DNA of 64,000 nt from Stomoxys calcitrans (lineage: Eukaryota > Arthropoda > Insecta > Diptera > Muscidae): contig NC_081555.1 of the NCBI RefSeq assembly GCF_963082655.1, positions 33,009,557-33,073,556 on the forward strand, given 5' to 3'. Position 1 is the first letter of the stretch; each line of letters opens with the position of its first letter. Below the pieces are notes generated by a model. It ran no database searches and was not told where the DNA came from. It saw nothing but the letters and a program-made list of their open reading frames with translations. The position numbers and the translations under genes were made by a program. Shown here one piece after another: positions 11,601 through 20,919 of the stretch.

Positions 11601-13800
11601 TTTAATGGATTTTCAATGAAATTCTGAATTTTTTGATGAAGTCACGAATTAAGGCCCATTTCCCTCTAGGACGCATAGTTTAGGAGATACAGCCATTTTA
11701 AGTTTTCCAAGTGAAATTTCGATTTTTAATGGATTTTCAATGAAATTTTGAATTTTTTGATAAAGTCACGAATTAAGGCCCATTTCCCTCTAGGACGCAT
11801 AGCTTAGGAGATACAGCCATTTTAAGTTTTCCAAGTGAATTTTCGATTTTTAATGGATTTTCAATGAAATTCTGAATTTTTTGATGGAGTCACGAATTAA
11901 GGCCCATTTCCCTCTAGGACGCATAGTTTAGGAGATACAGCCATTTTAAGTTTTCCAAGTGAAATTTCGATTTTTAATGGATTTTCAATGAAATTTTGAA
12001 TTTTTTGATGGAGTCACGAATTAAGGCCCGTTTCCCTCTAGGACGCATAGTTTAGGAGATACAGCCATTTTAAGTTTTCCAAGTGAAATTTCGATTTTTA
12101 ATAGATTTTCAATGAAATTTTGAATTTTTTGATGGAGTCACGAATTAAGGCCCATTTCCCTCTAGGACGCATAGTTTAGGAGATACAGCCATTTTAAGTT
12201 TTCCAAGTGAAATTTCGATTTTTAATGGATTTTCAATGAAATTCTGAATTTTTTGATGGAGTCACGAATTAAGGCCCATTTCCCTCTAGGACGCATAGTT
12301 TAGGAGATACAGCCATTTTAAGTTTTCCAAGTGAAATTTCGATTTTTAATGGATTTTCAATGAAATTTTGAATTTTTTGATGGAGTCACGAATTAAGGCC
12401 CATTTCCCTCTAGGACGCATAGTTTAGGAGATACAGCCATTTTAAGTTTTCCAAGTGAAATTTCGATTTTTTAATGGATTTTCAATGAAATTTTGAATTT
12501 TTTAATGGAGTCACGAATTAAGGTCCATTTCCCTCTAGGACGCATAGTTTAGGAGATACAGTCATTTTATATTTTCCAAGTGAAATTTCGATTTTTAATG
12601 GATTTTCAATGAAATTTTGAATTTTTTGATGGAGTCACGAATTAAGGCCCATTTCCCTCTAGGACGCATAGTTTAGGAGATACAGCCATTTTAAGTTTTC
12701 CAAGTGAAATTTCGATTTTTAATGGATTTTCAATGAAATTTTGAATTTTTGATGGAGTCACGAATTAAGGCCCATTTCCCTCTAGGACGCATAGTTTAGG
12801 AGATACAGCCATTTTAAGTTTTCCAAGTGAAATTTCGATTTTTTAATGGATTTTCAATGAAATTCTGAATTTTTTGATGGAGTCACGAATTAAGGCCCAT
12901 TTCCCTCTAGGACGCATAGTTTAGGAGATACAGCCATTTTAAGTTTTCCAAGTGAAATTTCGATTTTTTAATGGATTTTCAATGAAATTCTGAATTTTTT
13001 GATGGAGTCACGAATTAAGGCCCATTTCCCTCTAGGACGCATAGTTTAGGAGATACAGCCATTTTAAGTTTTCCAAGTGAAATTTCGATTTTTAATGGAT
13101 TTTCAATGAAATTTTGAATTTTTTGATGGAGTCACGAATTAAGGCCCGTTTCCCTCTAGGACGCATAGTTTAGGAGATACAGCCATTTTAAGTTTTCCAA
13201 GTGAAATTTCGATTTTTAATGGATTTTCAATGAAATTCTGAATTTTTTGATGGAGTCACGAATTAAGGCCCATTTCCCTCTAGGACGCATAGTTTAGGAG
13301 ATACAGCCATTTTAAGTTTTCCAAGTGAAATTTCGATTTTTAATGGATTTTCAATGAAATTTTGAATTTTTTGATGGAGTCACGAATTAAGGCCCATTTC
13401 CCTCTAGGACGCATAGTTTAGGAGATACAGCCATTTTAAGTTTTCCAAGTGAAATTTCGATTTTTAATGGATTTTCAATGAAATTCTGAATTTTTTGATG
13501 GAGTCACGAATTAAGGCCCATTTCCCTCTAGGACGCATAGTTTAGGAGATACAGCCATTTTAAGTTTTCCAAGTGAAATTTCGATTTTTTAATGGATTTT
13601 CAATGAAATTCTGAATTTTTTGATGGAGTCACGAATTAAGGCCCATTTCCCTATAGGACGCATAGTTTAGGAGATACAGCCATTTTAAGTTTTCCAAGTG
13701 AAATTTCGATTTTTTAATGGATTTTCAATGAAATTCTGAATTTTTTGATGGAGTCACGAATTAAGGCCCATTTCCCTCTAGGACGCATAGTTTAGGAGAT
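5670..13800. repeat. Tandem satellite array, 124-bp monomer
   Basis: Roughly 65 head-to-tail copies of a 124-bp monomer. It runs from GAGTCACGAATTAAGGCCCA through TTTAGGAGATACAGCC to GAATTTTTTGATG. The period was measured by matching positions 7201 and 7325. Monomers are mostly 95 percent or more alike, with more diverged ones at the left edge (5670-6400). Recurrent variants exist: a roughly 45-bp deletion joining GATGGA to GATACAGCC (e.g. 6988, 7555, 7757, 8928, 11233, 11437), a TTATATTTTCC variant, and a GCTTAGG variant. The array ends in the assembly gap, so its true length is unknown. No coding function is supported. Confidence 0.97.
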
Positions 13801-14000
13801 NNNNNNNNNNNNNNNNNNNNNNNNNNNNNNNNNNNNNNNNNNNNNNNNNNNNNNNNNNNNNNNNNNNNNNNNNNNNNNNNNNNNNNNNNNNNNNNNNNNN
13901 NNNNNNNNNNNNNNNNNNNNNNNNNNNNNNNNNNNNNNNNNNNNNNNNNNNNNNNNNNNNNNNNNNNNNNNNNNNNNNNNNNNNNNNNNNNNNNNNNNNN
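13801..14000. other. Assembly gap (200 N)
   Basis: Exactly 200 N, the usual placeholder length. It joins the satellite array on the left to a truncated LTR on the right. Both the size of the missing sequence and the adjacency are uncertain. Confidence 1.
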
Positions 14001-15226
14001 AAAATGCAACCTTACCAAATGTATTAATCCAGGAGTTAAATGATCACAGGGGACCAACACTCCAGCTTTGGGGATAAAACCCTCAGCAAAAAGAAAATGC
14101 AGGAAACCAACACTTGCAACAATTATTTACCCGCGATTTTATAAATAAACATCGATTCTGCAGGACAATAAAAAAATAAAAATTGAGGAGAACTGCCACC
14201 CACAAAAAAAAAATTTTAATCCCTTTTTTACTAAAGCAAGGATAACGCTTTTACACTTTTAAAGAATCTCAAGTCCTTTACGACACAAAAACTTAAACTT
14301 TTGGGTGCACACGGTTGCAAGGTTGGAGCAAAATGGATCTCAAATCAGTCTGCTACCACCTTTTGTAGCCTTGACCTAAGCAATGGGGCAAATTGCTGAA
14401 TTACTACCACAAATTAAAATTCTCAAAACCAAAAATGTCTTCTTTTGCATACATGCCACAAATACAATAATAATCCATTTGTGAGTGTATGGGAACTCCA
14501 ATGCGAAAGAAAAGCTACAAAGAGCATAGAAAAGAAGTTAACATTCACCACTATGGCTAAGGGGAAATTATAGCAACTTTTCAATATGGAGACAAAGTGC
14601 TCTAAACCTATGATTTGGTCGGACTTATATGTGTGGATGTTAACAACCAAAACCATTTTCCACCTTATCCAATAGTTGTCAAAAAAAAAAGAAAACCAAA
14701 AGGAAAAAAAATTAAACAACTCATTTGAACTTTGATGTGATCAAATGATCAAAAAAAAAAGAAAACAAATGAAATGAAACAAACAAAAAAAAAAAATAAA
14801 TAAATAAAAAATATAAATGTATAAAGAAACACTGCTGCCGGTATTCGAACTCACGCTCACCGGTTCGTAGGCTGTAACGCTTCCCCTAGGCTACCGCCTA
14901 TGATGCGTCTCTGTTAGCTAAGTGATTATAACACATGATCACACTAAGCTTTGAATCATCAACAGCGGTCAATGTAAGTGAATCCAACTGTAACAGTGCT
15001 ACAAGGAAGAAGAAGAAGAAAAACAGCATAGGCAAAGCTCCAAATATGTTCCAATAAGGGAACAACATGAGACAAGCAATCACAACAACAAAAATTACTC
15101 TAGCATCCACATTGTATGTTAACTCGCGTTGGGGTTGGAAAAAAACAGGAATGTCCATATCTATTATCAGGCGGGCCAATTCCAAGAAATATATTCATAT
15201 TGGGTACATCGACATGCGCCACTACA
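14001..15226 (-). repeat. LTR1 (3' LTR of copy 1), truncated at gap
   Basis: Corresponds to 23210-24436 of LTR2 and begins exactly at the gap edge. The missing part (about 2.3 kb) is either in the gap or absent. Substitutions relative to LTR2 and LTR3 are visible near 14202, 14379, 14448 and 14522, plus A-tract length changes near 14690-14810. Confidence 0.9.
14832..14898 (-). other. tRNA-like segment (A and B boxes) in LTR1
   Basis: In reverse complement there is an A box TAGCCTAGGGG and a B box AGTTCGAATACC about 42 nt apart, the spacing of a tRNA. The loop-like CTACGAA recalls an ACG anticodon loop. Stem pairing is poor, so this is a tRNA-derived (SINE-like) head rather than a functional tRNA. 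A T-rich tail follows. Confidence 0.55.
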
Positions 15227-15240
15227 AATACCCCCCGCCA
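15227..15240 (-). other. Polypurine tract, copy 1
   Basis: In reverse complement GGCGGGGGGTATT lies immediately before the LTR start TGTAGTG. It is the expected plus-strand priming site between the end of pol (15298) and the 3' LTR. The same tract is at about 24437-24450 in copy 2. Confidence 0.75.
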
Positions 15241-15297
15241 AAATCAGGCTTAATGGACAAATTGGAGATTAAGTCTGATACCGCATGGAGATGTAAT

Positions 15298-18200
15298 CTA
15301 TTGCCTCATATCTTTTGCATGATATGTACCAACCAACTTGCCTTGAAGATCTTCAAGTTCATAATAACAAGTACCAATTCTACGACGAACCCTGCATTTA
15401 ATAAACGTAGGTGCAAGTTTAGCATTGTATCCTTTTTCAAAACTGCTTTGGCTAAAATTTCGCCTGTACACCTCTTGACCAACATTATATGACACTTCAC
15501 GCGAACGTAGGTTGTATTGTCTTTCATTACGATCATGTTGCACTCTCATCACATTAGCAGCTTTAGATCTAACAACATCAAAGGTGTCCGATCTATTAAA
15601 TTGTATCGCCCTATCCTCTAAAGCATTCAGTTTTCTTAGCAGTTGGTAAATAGAACCATTAGTCACCATATTTTGACCAAAAACCATAAAATAAGGGGAA
15701 GTCCCAATGGCAGTATGTACTGTCGAACGCAAAGCACACGCAATGTGGCTTAGTTTTTCATCCCAATTTTTTTGATCGGGTTTTACATATGCTTTAATAG
15801 CAGAAATGACGGATCGGTTCACCCGTTCAGAGGCATTAGCCTGTGGCGAATGAACTGCGGTATAAATATGAGAAATCTTATAAAAATTCAAAAGATCATT
15901 AAATTTCTTTGCTTTGAACTGCGTTCCATTATCCGAGATAACGCTCTCTGGTACACCAAATGTGTGAAACAAATCTTCTTCCATATACTTAATAACAGCA
16001 TCAGCTGTAAACTTTTTAACCGGGCGGAGAAAACAAAATTTTGAAAAATGATCAAGGACAATAAAAATTCCAATATTCCCTGAACTGGATCGAGGGTAAG
16101 GTCCTATGAAATCAACATATAAGCGCTGAAAGAATCTATGGGATGAACCAGTGTCACCCATGGGTGGTCTCATAACAACATTAGGGTGCTTTGTACTCTT
16201 ACAAATTTCACACGAGTTAACATAATTCTTAACATCCCAAACTAAGTTAGGCCAGAAATAGTATCTGCGAATTCTTTCCAATGTTTTATTAATCCCACAA
16301 TGCGAAGACAAGGGGTCATCATGATGTTTCTGCAATACCTCTGGAACCATACTTTTAGGAATCCATAGCTTCCAAATCATGTCATCAGCAAGCTGTTCTC
16401 CAACGGCGTGTTCCGTTCGTCTGTATAAGTAACCATCGATAATCTTCAAGTCGGGAGTGGAATCGATATTATCTTCAACCCTTCTCAATAAGTCCTTGTA
16501 GTCGTCAGAGGAAAAATGTTCAGATTTTAAATCAACAAAAACCCCGCGTTCATTTCTTATCTCGGACAGACCGCATATTTCGGACAAGTCATCGGTATTC
16601 GTACGCGAAAGCGCATCAGGAACTATATTCTGCGACCCTTTTCTATGCTCAATTTTAAACCGGTATCCTTGAAGCTTCAAGGCCCATCTAGCTAGCCGCG
16701 TGCTTAAGTCAGTTTGGGACATGAGCCATTTAAGAGAGGCGTGATCAGTAATCACCGTGAACTCATGTCCCTCGACATAAGCTCGAAACTTTTTAATGCA
16801 AAGCATTGCTGCCAAGCATTCTTGTTCAGTGACACTATAGTTACGTTGGGCTTGGTTAAGTTTCTTAGACATAAACGCCACAGGAAACTCATCGCCCTCC
16901 GCATTCTTTTGCACCAAGACTCCTCCTATTCCTGTTTTGCTGGCATCACAGTGTATAAAAAACGGCTGTGAAAAATCAGGACTGTGCAAAACAGGGGCTG
17001 AGCTAAGAATGGATTTCAAATCTTCAAAGGATTTTTGGGCCTCCTCGGTCCATACGAATTTTCGATTAGTCTTTAACAAATCAGTTAAGGGACTAGAAAT
17101 AGCAGCGTAATTCCTGATGAACTTTCTGTACCACCCTGACATACCTAGAAATCGTCGGACTTGTTTAACCGATCTCGGTGCCGGGAATTCAGTAATGGCC
17201 GAAATTTTTCCTGGATCGGTACGAATGGTCCCGTCCCCAACTACATGGCCTAAATATCGGACTTCTGTCATACAAAATTTGCTTTTTCCTACGTTTATTG
17301 TAAGTCCAGCATTACGAAGACACTTAGCCACTTCCTTGAGTACCTCTAGATGCCGATCAAATGTGGGAGATACCACTAGAAGATCGTCCAGGTAGACCAA
17401 AACCTCAGCTCTGAGAGATGCCGGTATCACCCTATCCATAAGCCTGCACATGGTTTGCGGGGCATTACATAAGCCAAATGGCATAACTTTAAAATGATAA
17501 AGGGGTCTCCCAGGAACCGTGAATGCAGTCTTACCTTTCGACGATTCATCTAGCGGTATCTGCCAGAATGCATCCTTCAAATCAAGGCTGGATATAAATT
17601 CAGCTTTAGGCAAACGACTCAAGATACCATCGATATGTGGAAGTGGATAAGCATCCCCCTCTGTAACAGCATTAAGTTTTCTACTGTCCAAGCATAAGCG
17701 ATTCTTGCCTGGTTTTCTATGCAAAACAATCGGAGAAGACCAAGGACTAGTGGACTCCTCTATTACACCCATAGCCAACATGCGATCAAGCTCTTCGTAG
17801 ATTAGCTTCTCAATCGCCGGAGAGACAGGGAAATGCCTTTGTTTTATCGGGGTTGCACCACCCGTATTAATAGTATGGCAAATAACATTCGTTTTCCCTA
17901 GGCCCTCTTTCGCGAACGAAGGAAATAAATCAATAGCACATTGCAGCTGAAACTTCTGATCCACCGAGAGATATTTCTGGTCTAAATTTTGGGCATCGCC
18001 TACTGAGAACGATAAACTGGAAATTCCATTTAAAAGAGACTGAGGAAGAAGGTTATATTTCCTCCAAAAATCAATGCCAAGTATCAAATCCTGTGACAAA
18101 TTAGGAACCACATAAATAGTAATGGGCTCACTTTTATTTCTAAAAACCACTTCAGTCGTAAAAACACCCGCAATCCTTTGAGGTTTACCATCTGCCGTAT

Positions 18201-18732
18201 TGACAGTGGTGTTTAATTTCTTATAAGGAATCTGAGATCCTAGAAAATCTATAGCGGCTTGAGCACCAAGACACGTCACGGAGGCACCAGTGTCTAAAAG
18301 ACCTATCACATTTCTATCTAACAAACGCACCTCAGCATAAGGACGAACATCGCCTGGCCTCTCAAGTACTGAAACACTAAAGTTCCTTTTTAAATTCTTG
18401 ACAATTTTCCAAAATTTTCTCATCCTTTTGCTTGACCTGGCAACCCTAGGCTCTTCATTGAATATCCTGTCTCTGACCTTGAGATAATTTTTTAACCTCA
18501 CATGAAAAGGTATTATTGGACGAGGTCCTGTAGTAGTAGGGCAAGTACTTTGAATCACAGTATTATCCTGGGTATCATAATTTTTATTTGAATATTCAGT
18601 ATTATGGGTTTCCTCAGGTTGAGTATCCGAAGGAAAATTTGAACGAGAAAATATTTTTACATGGTCTGTGAGGATTGTTGACAAGTTTTCGGTCTGGGTG
18701 CACTTCTCAGTGCAGAGCTCTGGAAGTTTTTT
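15298..18732 (-). CDS. pol: Pol polyprotein (protease, RT, RNase H, integrase), copy 1
   Basis: Intact frame of 1128 codons counted from a TTG at 18684; the frame stays open upstream to the A AAA AAC site at 18726-18732, so it is probably entered by -1 frameshifting from gag. Numbering from 18684: protease LLDTGA (Asp131) and ILGIDFW; RT with Asp368 (SSLDLKDAF) and YLDD 431-434; RNase H with Asp580 (HCDAS) and Asp647 (ITDH); integrase zinc finger (His/His, then CEIC at 825-828); and integrase DDE residues Asp858 (YVDF), Asp918 (SDNG) and Glu953 (ASERV). The C-terminus ends in a GPY/F-like module. No envelope frame follows. The identical protein is encoded in copy 2. Confidence 0.95.
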   Translation of the reverse strand, partial: KKLPELCTEKCTQTENLSTILTDHVKIFSRSNFPSDTQPEETHNTEYSNKNYDTQDNTVIQSTCPTTTGPRPIIPFHVRLKNYLKVRDRIFNEEPRVARSSKRMRKFWKIVKNLKRNFSVSVLERPGDVRPYAEVRLLDRNVIGLLDTGASVTCLGAQAAIDFLGSQIPYKKLNTTVNTADGKPQRIAGVFTTEVVFRNKSEPITIYVVPNLSQDLILGIDFWRKYNLLPQSLLNGISSLSFSVGDAQNLDQKYLSVDQKFQLQCAIDLFPSFAKEGLGKTNVICHTINTGGATPIKQRHFPVSPAIEKLIYEELDRMLAMGVIEESTSPWSSPIVLHRKPGKNRLCLDSRKLNAVTEGDAYPLPHIDGILSRLPKAEFISSLDLKDAFWQIPLDESSKGKTAFTVPGRPLYHFKVMPFGLCNAPQTMCRLMDRVIPASLRAEVLVYLDDLLVVSPTFDRHLEVLKEVAKCLRNAGLTINVGKSKFCMTEVRYLGHVVGDGTIRTDPGKISAITEFPAPRSVKQVRRFLGMSGWYRKFIRNYAAISSPLTDLLKTNRKFVWTEEAQKSFEDLKSILSSAPVLHSPDFSQPFFIHCDASKTGIGGVLVQKNAEGDEFPVAFMSKKLNQAQRNYSVTEQECLAAMLCIKKFRAYVEGHEFTVITDHASLKWLMSQTDLSTRLARWALKLQGYRFKIEHRKGSQNIVPDALSRTNTDDLSEICGLSEIRNERGVFVDLKSEHFSSDDYKDLLRRVEDNIDSTPDLKIIDGYLYRRTEHAVGEQLADDMIWKLWIPKSMVPEVLQKHHDDPLSSHCGINKTLERIRRYYFWPNLVWDVKNYVNSCEICKSTKHPNVVMRPPMGDTGSSHRFFQRLYVDFIGPYPRSSSGNIGIFIVLDHFSKFCFLRPVKKFTADAVIKYMEEDLFHTFGVPESVISDNGTQFKAKKFNDLLNFYKISHIYTAVHSPQANASERVNRSVISAIKAYVKPDQKNWDEKLSHIACALRSTVHTAIGTSPYFMVFGQNMVTNGSIYQLLRKLNALEDRAIQFNRSDTFDVVRSKAANVMRVQHDRNERQYNLRSREVSYNVGQEVYRRNFSQSSFEKGYNAKLAPTFIKCRVRRRIGTCYYELEDLQGKLVGTYHAKDMRQ

Positions 18733-20261
18733 GGATTGTCATTACATTTCCTACAATTGGGTTTATATACTTGTGGAGTACCACAACCATAACAAAAAAC
18801 ACTGCGATCAGCTAAACATTCTTGGTATCTATGACCTGTATGCCTACAATTCCAACACACAGATGAGACCTCCGAAACTTCTTCAAACTCAAGTAATTCA
18901 GGCTCGTTAACTTCATTGAATTCAACTTCTGCTGCACGCTTTGAAAAATGATTATGCCTGCTACCGGAGAATCCATGCTTACGACTCATATCCTGTAGGA
19001 AGAACTCCCTACGCCGACAAATTTCACGCAATTGACCAACCGAGCTAATCGACATATTTAATATTTCATGCTGGATATCTGGTTGTAGATTGCGACGTAA
19101 GATTTCAACCAGCGTTTTATCATCAAGGGGCTTATCAAGTCTATCGACCAAGTCTATGACTGAATCATAAAAAGTGTCGAACGGTTCGTTTGGCTTTTGC
19201 TTCCTGTCGCGTATTAATTCTCTTATGTCAATATCAGTTCTGGAGTCCCTATAATGCTGACGTAATGCTCTACAAAGATCGAACCACTGAACAACACGTA
19301 CAGTACGGTGGAACCTCCAAAACCAGTCACTGGCTTTGCCTTCAAAAAGTGCACTTGCGCTACGACAAAGGATGTCAAAATCACCATTTAATGTCTGTCT
19401 AGTTAGGGCTTCAACACGATAAATAAAATTATCAACAGGTAAGCTGTTCGAACTACCATTGAACTTAATCTTCCAATTGGCAATTATTTGGCTAACCTTA
19501 TCAGGACGAAAGGCTAAATCATGGCTTAAATTTGGGGCACTAAATCGAGATCGGCTTGCAGAATTACCATCATGGTTACTTCTACCAGAATCATTATTCA
19601 CCTGTTCATTATTTGAATATGGCAACCCCAGCAACTGCTCTAATGTCCTCTGCTCAACCTCACCTACATTCAGCATAGAGGGACGGTTTCTATTGACTAC
19701 CGGCGAAGATGCGTTAGCAATCTGTGGAGCCTGATTAATATTTAAACGAGCAAGACTAACCTCAACACTCTTCTCGACCCACGAAGTTACCTGATTGGAA
19801 AGAGACTGAACAATCTCTGTTTGTTGCCTATTCATCATTGCAGTCACTAAGTCCTTTATGCTGTCCAAAGTCAAGCTGGGTTGAGGTAGTGACATACCTG
19901 CACTAGCATCTAAATTTGTAGTTATATCCTGGTTAGAGGATCCTTCAGCCCTATTGGCATCATAGCTCTTGGCTTTTGCAGACGACCTAGTTGCAACCGA
20001 TGAAGTTGTTTTCTGCGAAGTTGCAAGACCGGACTTTTTGCTGTCCTTGACTATGTTCGACCCACACACTGGACAATCAGACTGAGTTTTAATGTAATTC
20101 GTAATGCATATTTTATGAAAGGAATGTCTACAGGAGGTTTCTGTTAAAAGTAATGGATTCTGAATAACAGAACTACAAATCTGGCATAAAAGCAAGTTAC
20201 CCTCAACAGCTGTTCCAGCAGCTGAAATATGTTCAGAACTTCTTTCAAGGGGCATTTTCAA
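18657..20261 (-). CDS. gag: Gag with N-terminal RING-H2 finger, copy 1
   Basis: A 534-codon intact frame. Residues 26-66 form a complete RING-H2 pattern: C26-x2-C29-x14-C44-x1-H46-x2-H49-x2-C52-x10-C63-x2-C66. It has Ile28 and Pro64 at positions that usually contact an E2 enzyme. A Ser/Thr-rich linker follows, then an amphipathic stretch (about 133-175) and a Ty3-type capsid region (about 245-430, with KASDWFWRFHRTVR). A CCHC knuckle lies at C469/C472/H477/C482, and a second knuckle at C490/C493/C503 has Val498 in the His position. The capsid and knuckles identify Gag. The RING is not part of standard insect Gag and suggests ubiquitin-ligase activity, which is an inference. The frame overlaps pol by 28 nt. 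Confidence 0.93.
   Translation of the reverse strand: MKMPLERSSEHISAAGTAVEGNLLLCQICSSVIQNPLLLTETSCRHSFHKICITNYIKTQSDCPVCGSNIVKDSKKSGLATSQKTTSSVATRSSAKAKSYDANRAEGSSNQDITTNLDASAGMSLPQPSLTLDSIKDLVTAMMNRQQTEIVQSLSNQVTSWVEKSVEVSLARLNINQAPQIANASSPVVNRNRPSMLNVGEVEQRTLEQLLGLPYSNNEQVNNDSGRSNHDGNSASRSRFSAPNLSHDLAFRPDKVSQIIANWKIKFNGSSNSLPVDNFIYRVEALTRQTLNGDFDILCRSASALFEGKASDWFWRFHRTVRVVQWFDLCRALRQHYRDSRTDIDIRELIRDRKQKPNEPFDTFYDSVIDLVDRLDKPLDDKTLVEILRRNLQPDIQHEILNMSISSVGQLREICRRREFFLQDMSRKHGFSGSRHNHFSKRAAEVEFNEVNEPELLEFEEVSEVSSVCWNCRHTGHRYQECLADRSVFCYGCGTPQVYKPNCRKCNDNPKNFQSSALRSAPRPKTCQQSSQTM
18726..18732 (-). promoter_or_regulatory. Predicted -1 ribosomal frameshift site, copy 1
   Basis: The heptamer A AAA AAC occurs in gag frame at codons Pro510-Lys511-Asn512, in the canonical X XXY YYZ arrangement. 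From it the -1 frame is open without a stop into pol (14 codons to 18684). A 6-bp stem with a GAGA loop (TGCACT GAGA AGTGCA) starts 11 nt downstream. Gag itself stops at 18657. Efficiency cannot be judged from sequence. Confidence 0.75.
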
Positions 20262-20919
20262 ATAACATTAAAAAAATCAAAATCTAAGGTAAATCAAGAC
20301 AAAATAATAACTAAAAAAAAATCAAAAAGTAAATAAAAACAACAATTCAATCAAGAAAACCAAGTTTGATTTGTTCGGGCATAGGAGGTAAGGTAGGATA
20401 GTAATAAAAAAAAATTATCAAACTATGCGAAAATAGATGGAAATAATTAAGGAGAAGAATAACAAATTGATAGGGGAGACAGAAAGAAAAATGGTTATTT
20501 ACGATGGGTAAAAACATCCTCGATAATATTCATACATTCCCAATCGCAAATAGAGAAAACAAATAATAAAAGTTTCCAATCAGATATACGCTGAAGCCAG
20601 AATTAGAGCCTAGTCCAAAACCTGTATTCATTCAACCTGAACACCAACTGAAACTTTCACACGAGAGAAAAAAGGGCAGGACAACCTAACTCCTGGTTAT
20701 ATGCTTCAGCACCGCTGCATATCAAACATATAAATTCCAACGAAGTTTAGTTATCCCGACAAAAGAAAATAAATGGGGAAAAAAATAAAGGCAGTATAAA
20801 GAAAAGAGAGGAAAAATACTAGGAGCTGAGTGAAAAATCCTACGATATCTGAAATATCAGGCCGTTCAATATAAAAAAAATTTTTAATTCACTCGGGCCC
20901 CACGTTGGGCGCCAAAAAC
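20262..20919 (-). other. Leader and primer binding site, copy 1
   Basis: Untranslated leader of about 640 nt between LTR2 and gag, T-rich in the sense orientation. The PBS TGGCGCCCAACGTGGGGC is at 20897-20914 (minus), five nt inside the LTR edge. It is the 18-nt complement expected for a tRNA-Lys (1,2-type) primer. The equivalent in copy 2 is at 30107-30124. Confidence 0.85.

Noticed and set aside
5670..13800. Regular repeats that could be mistaken for a CRISPR array
   Set aside because: Whole 124-bp monomers are repeated with no unique spacers, in an insect genome; it is a satellite.
13761..14060. Frame spanning the N gap
   Set aside because: Its residues are mostly unknown (gap); artefact.
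14832..14898. Functional tRNA-Arg gene
   Set aside because: Boxes and spacing fit but anticodon and acceptor stems do not pair well, and it is repeated inside LTRs; called tRNA-like only.
15067..15492. 141-codon plus-strand frame over the LTR and pol end, repeated at 24322
   Set aside because: Antisense to the pol C-terminus and purine tract; the frame crosses the LTR boundary.
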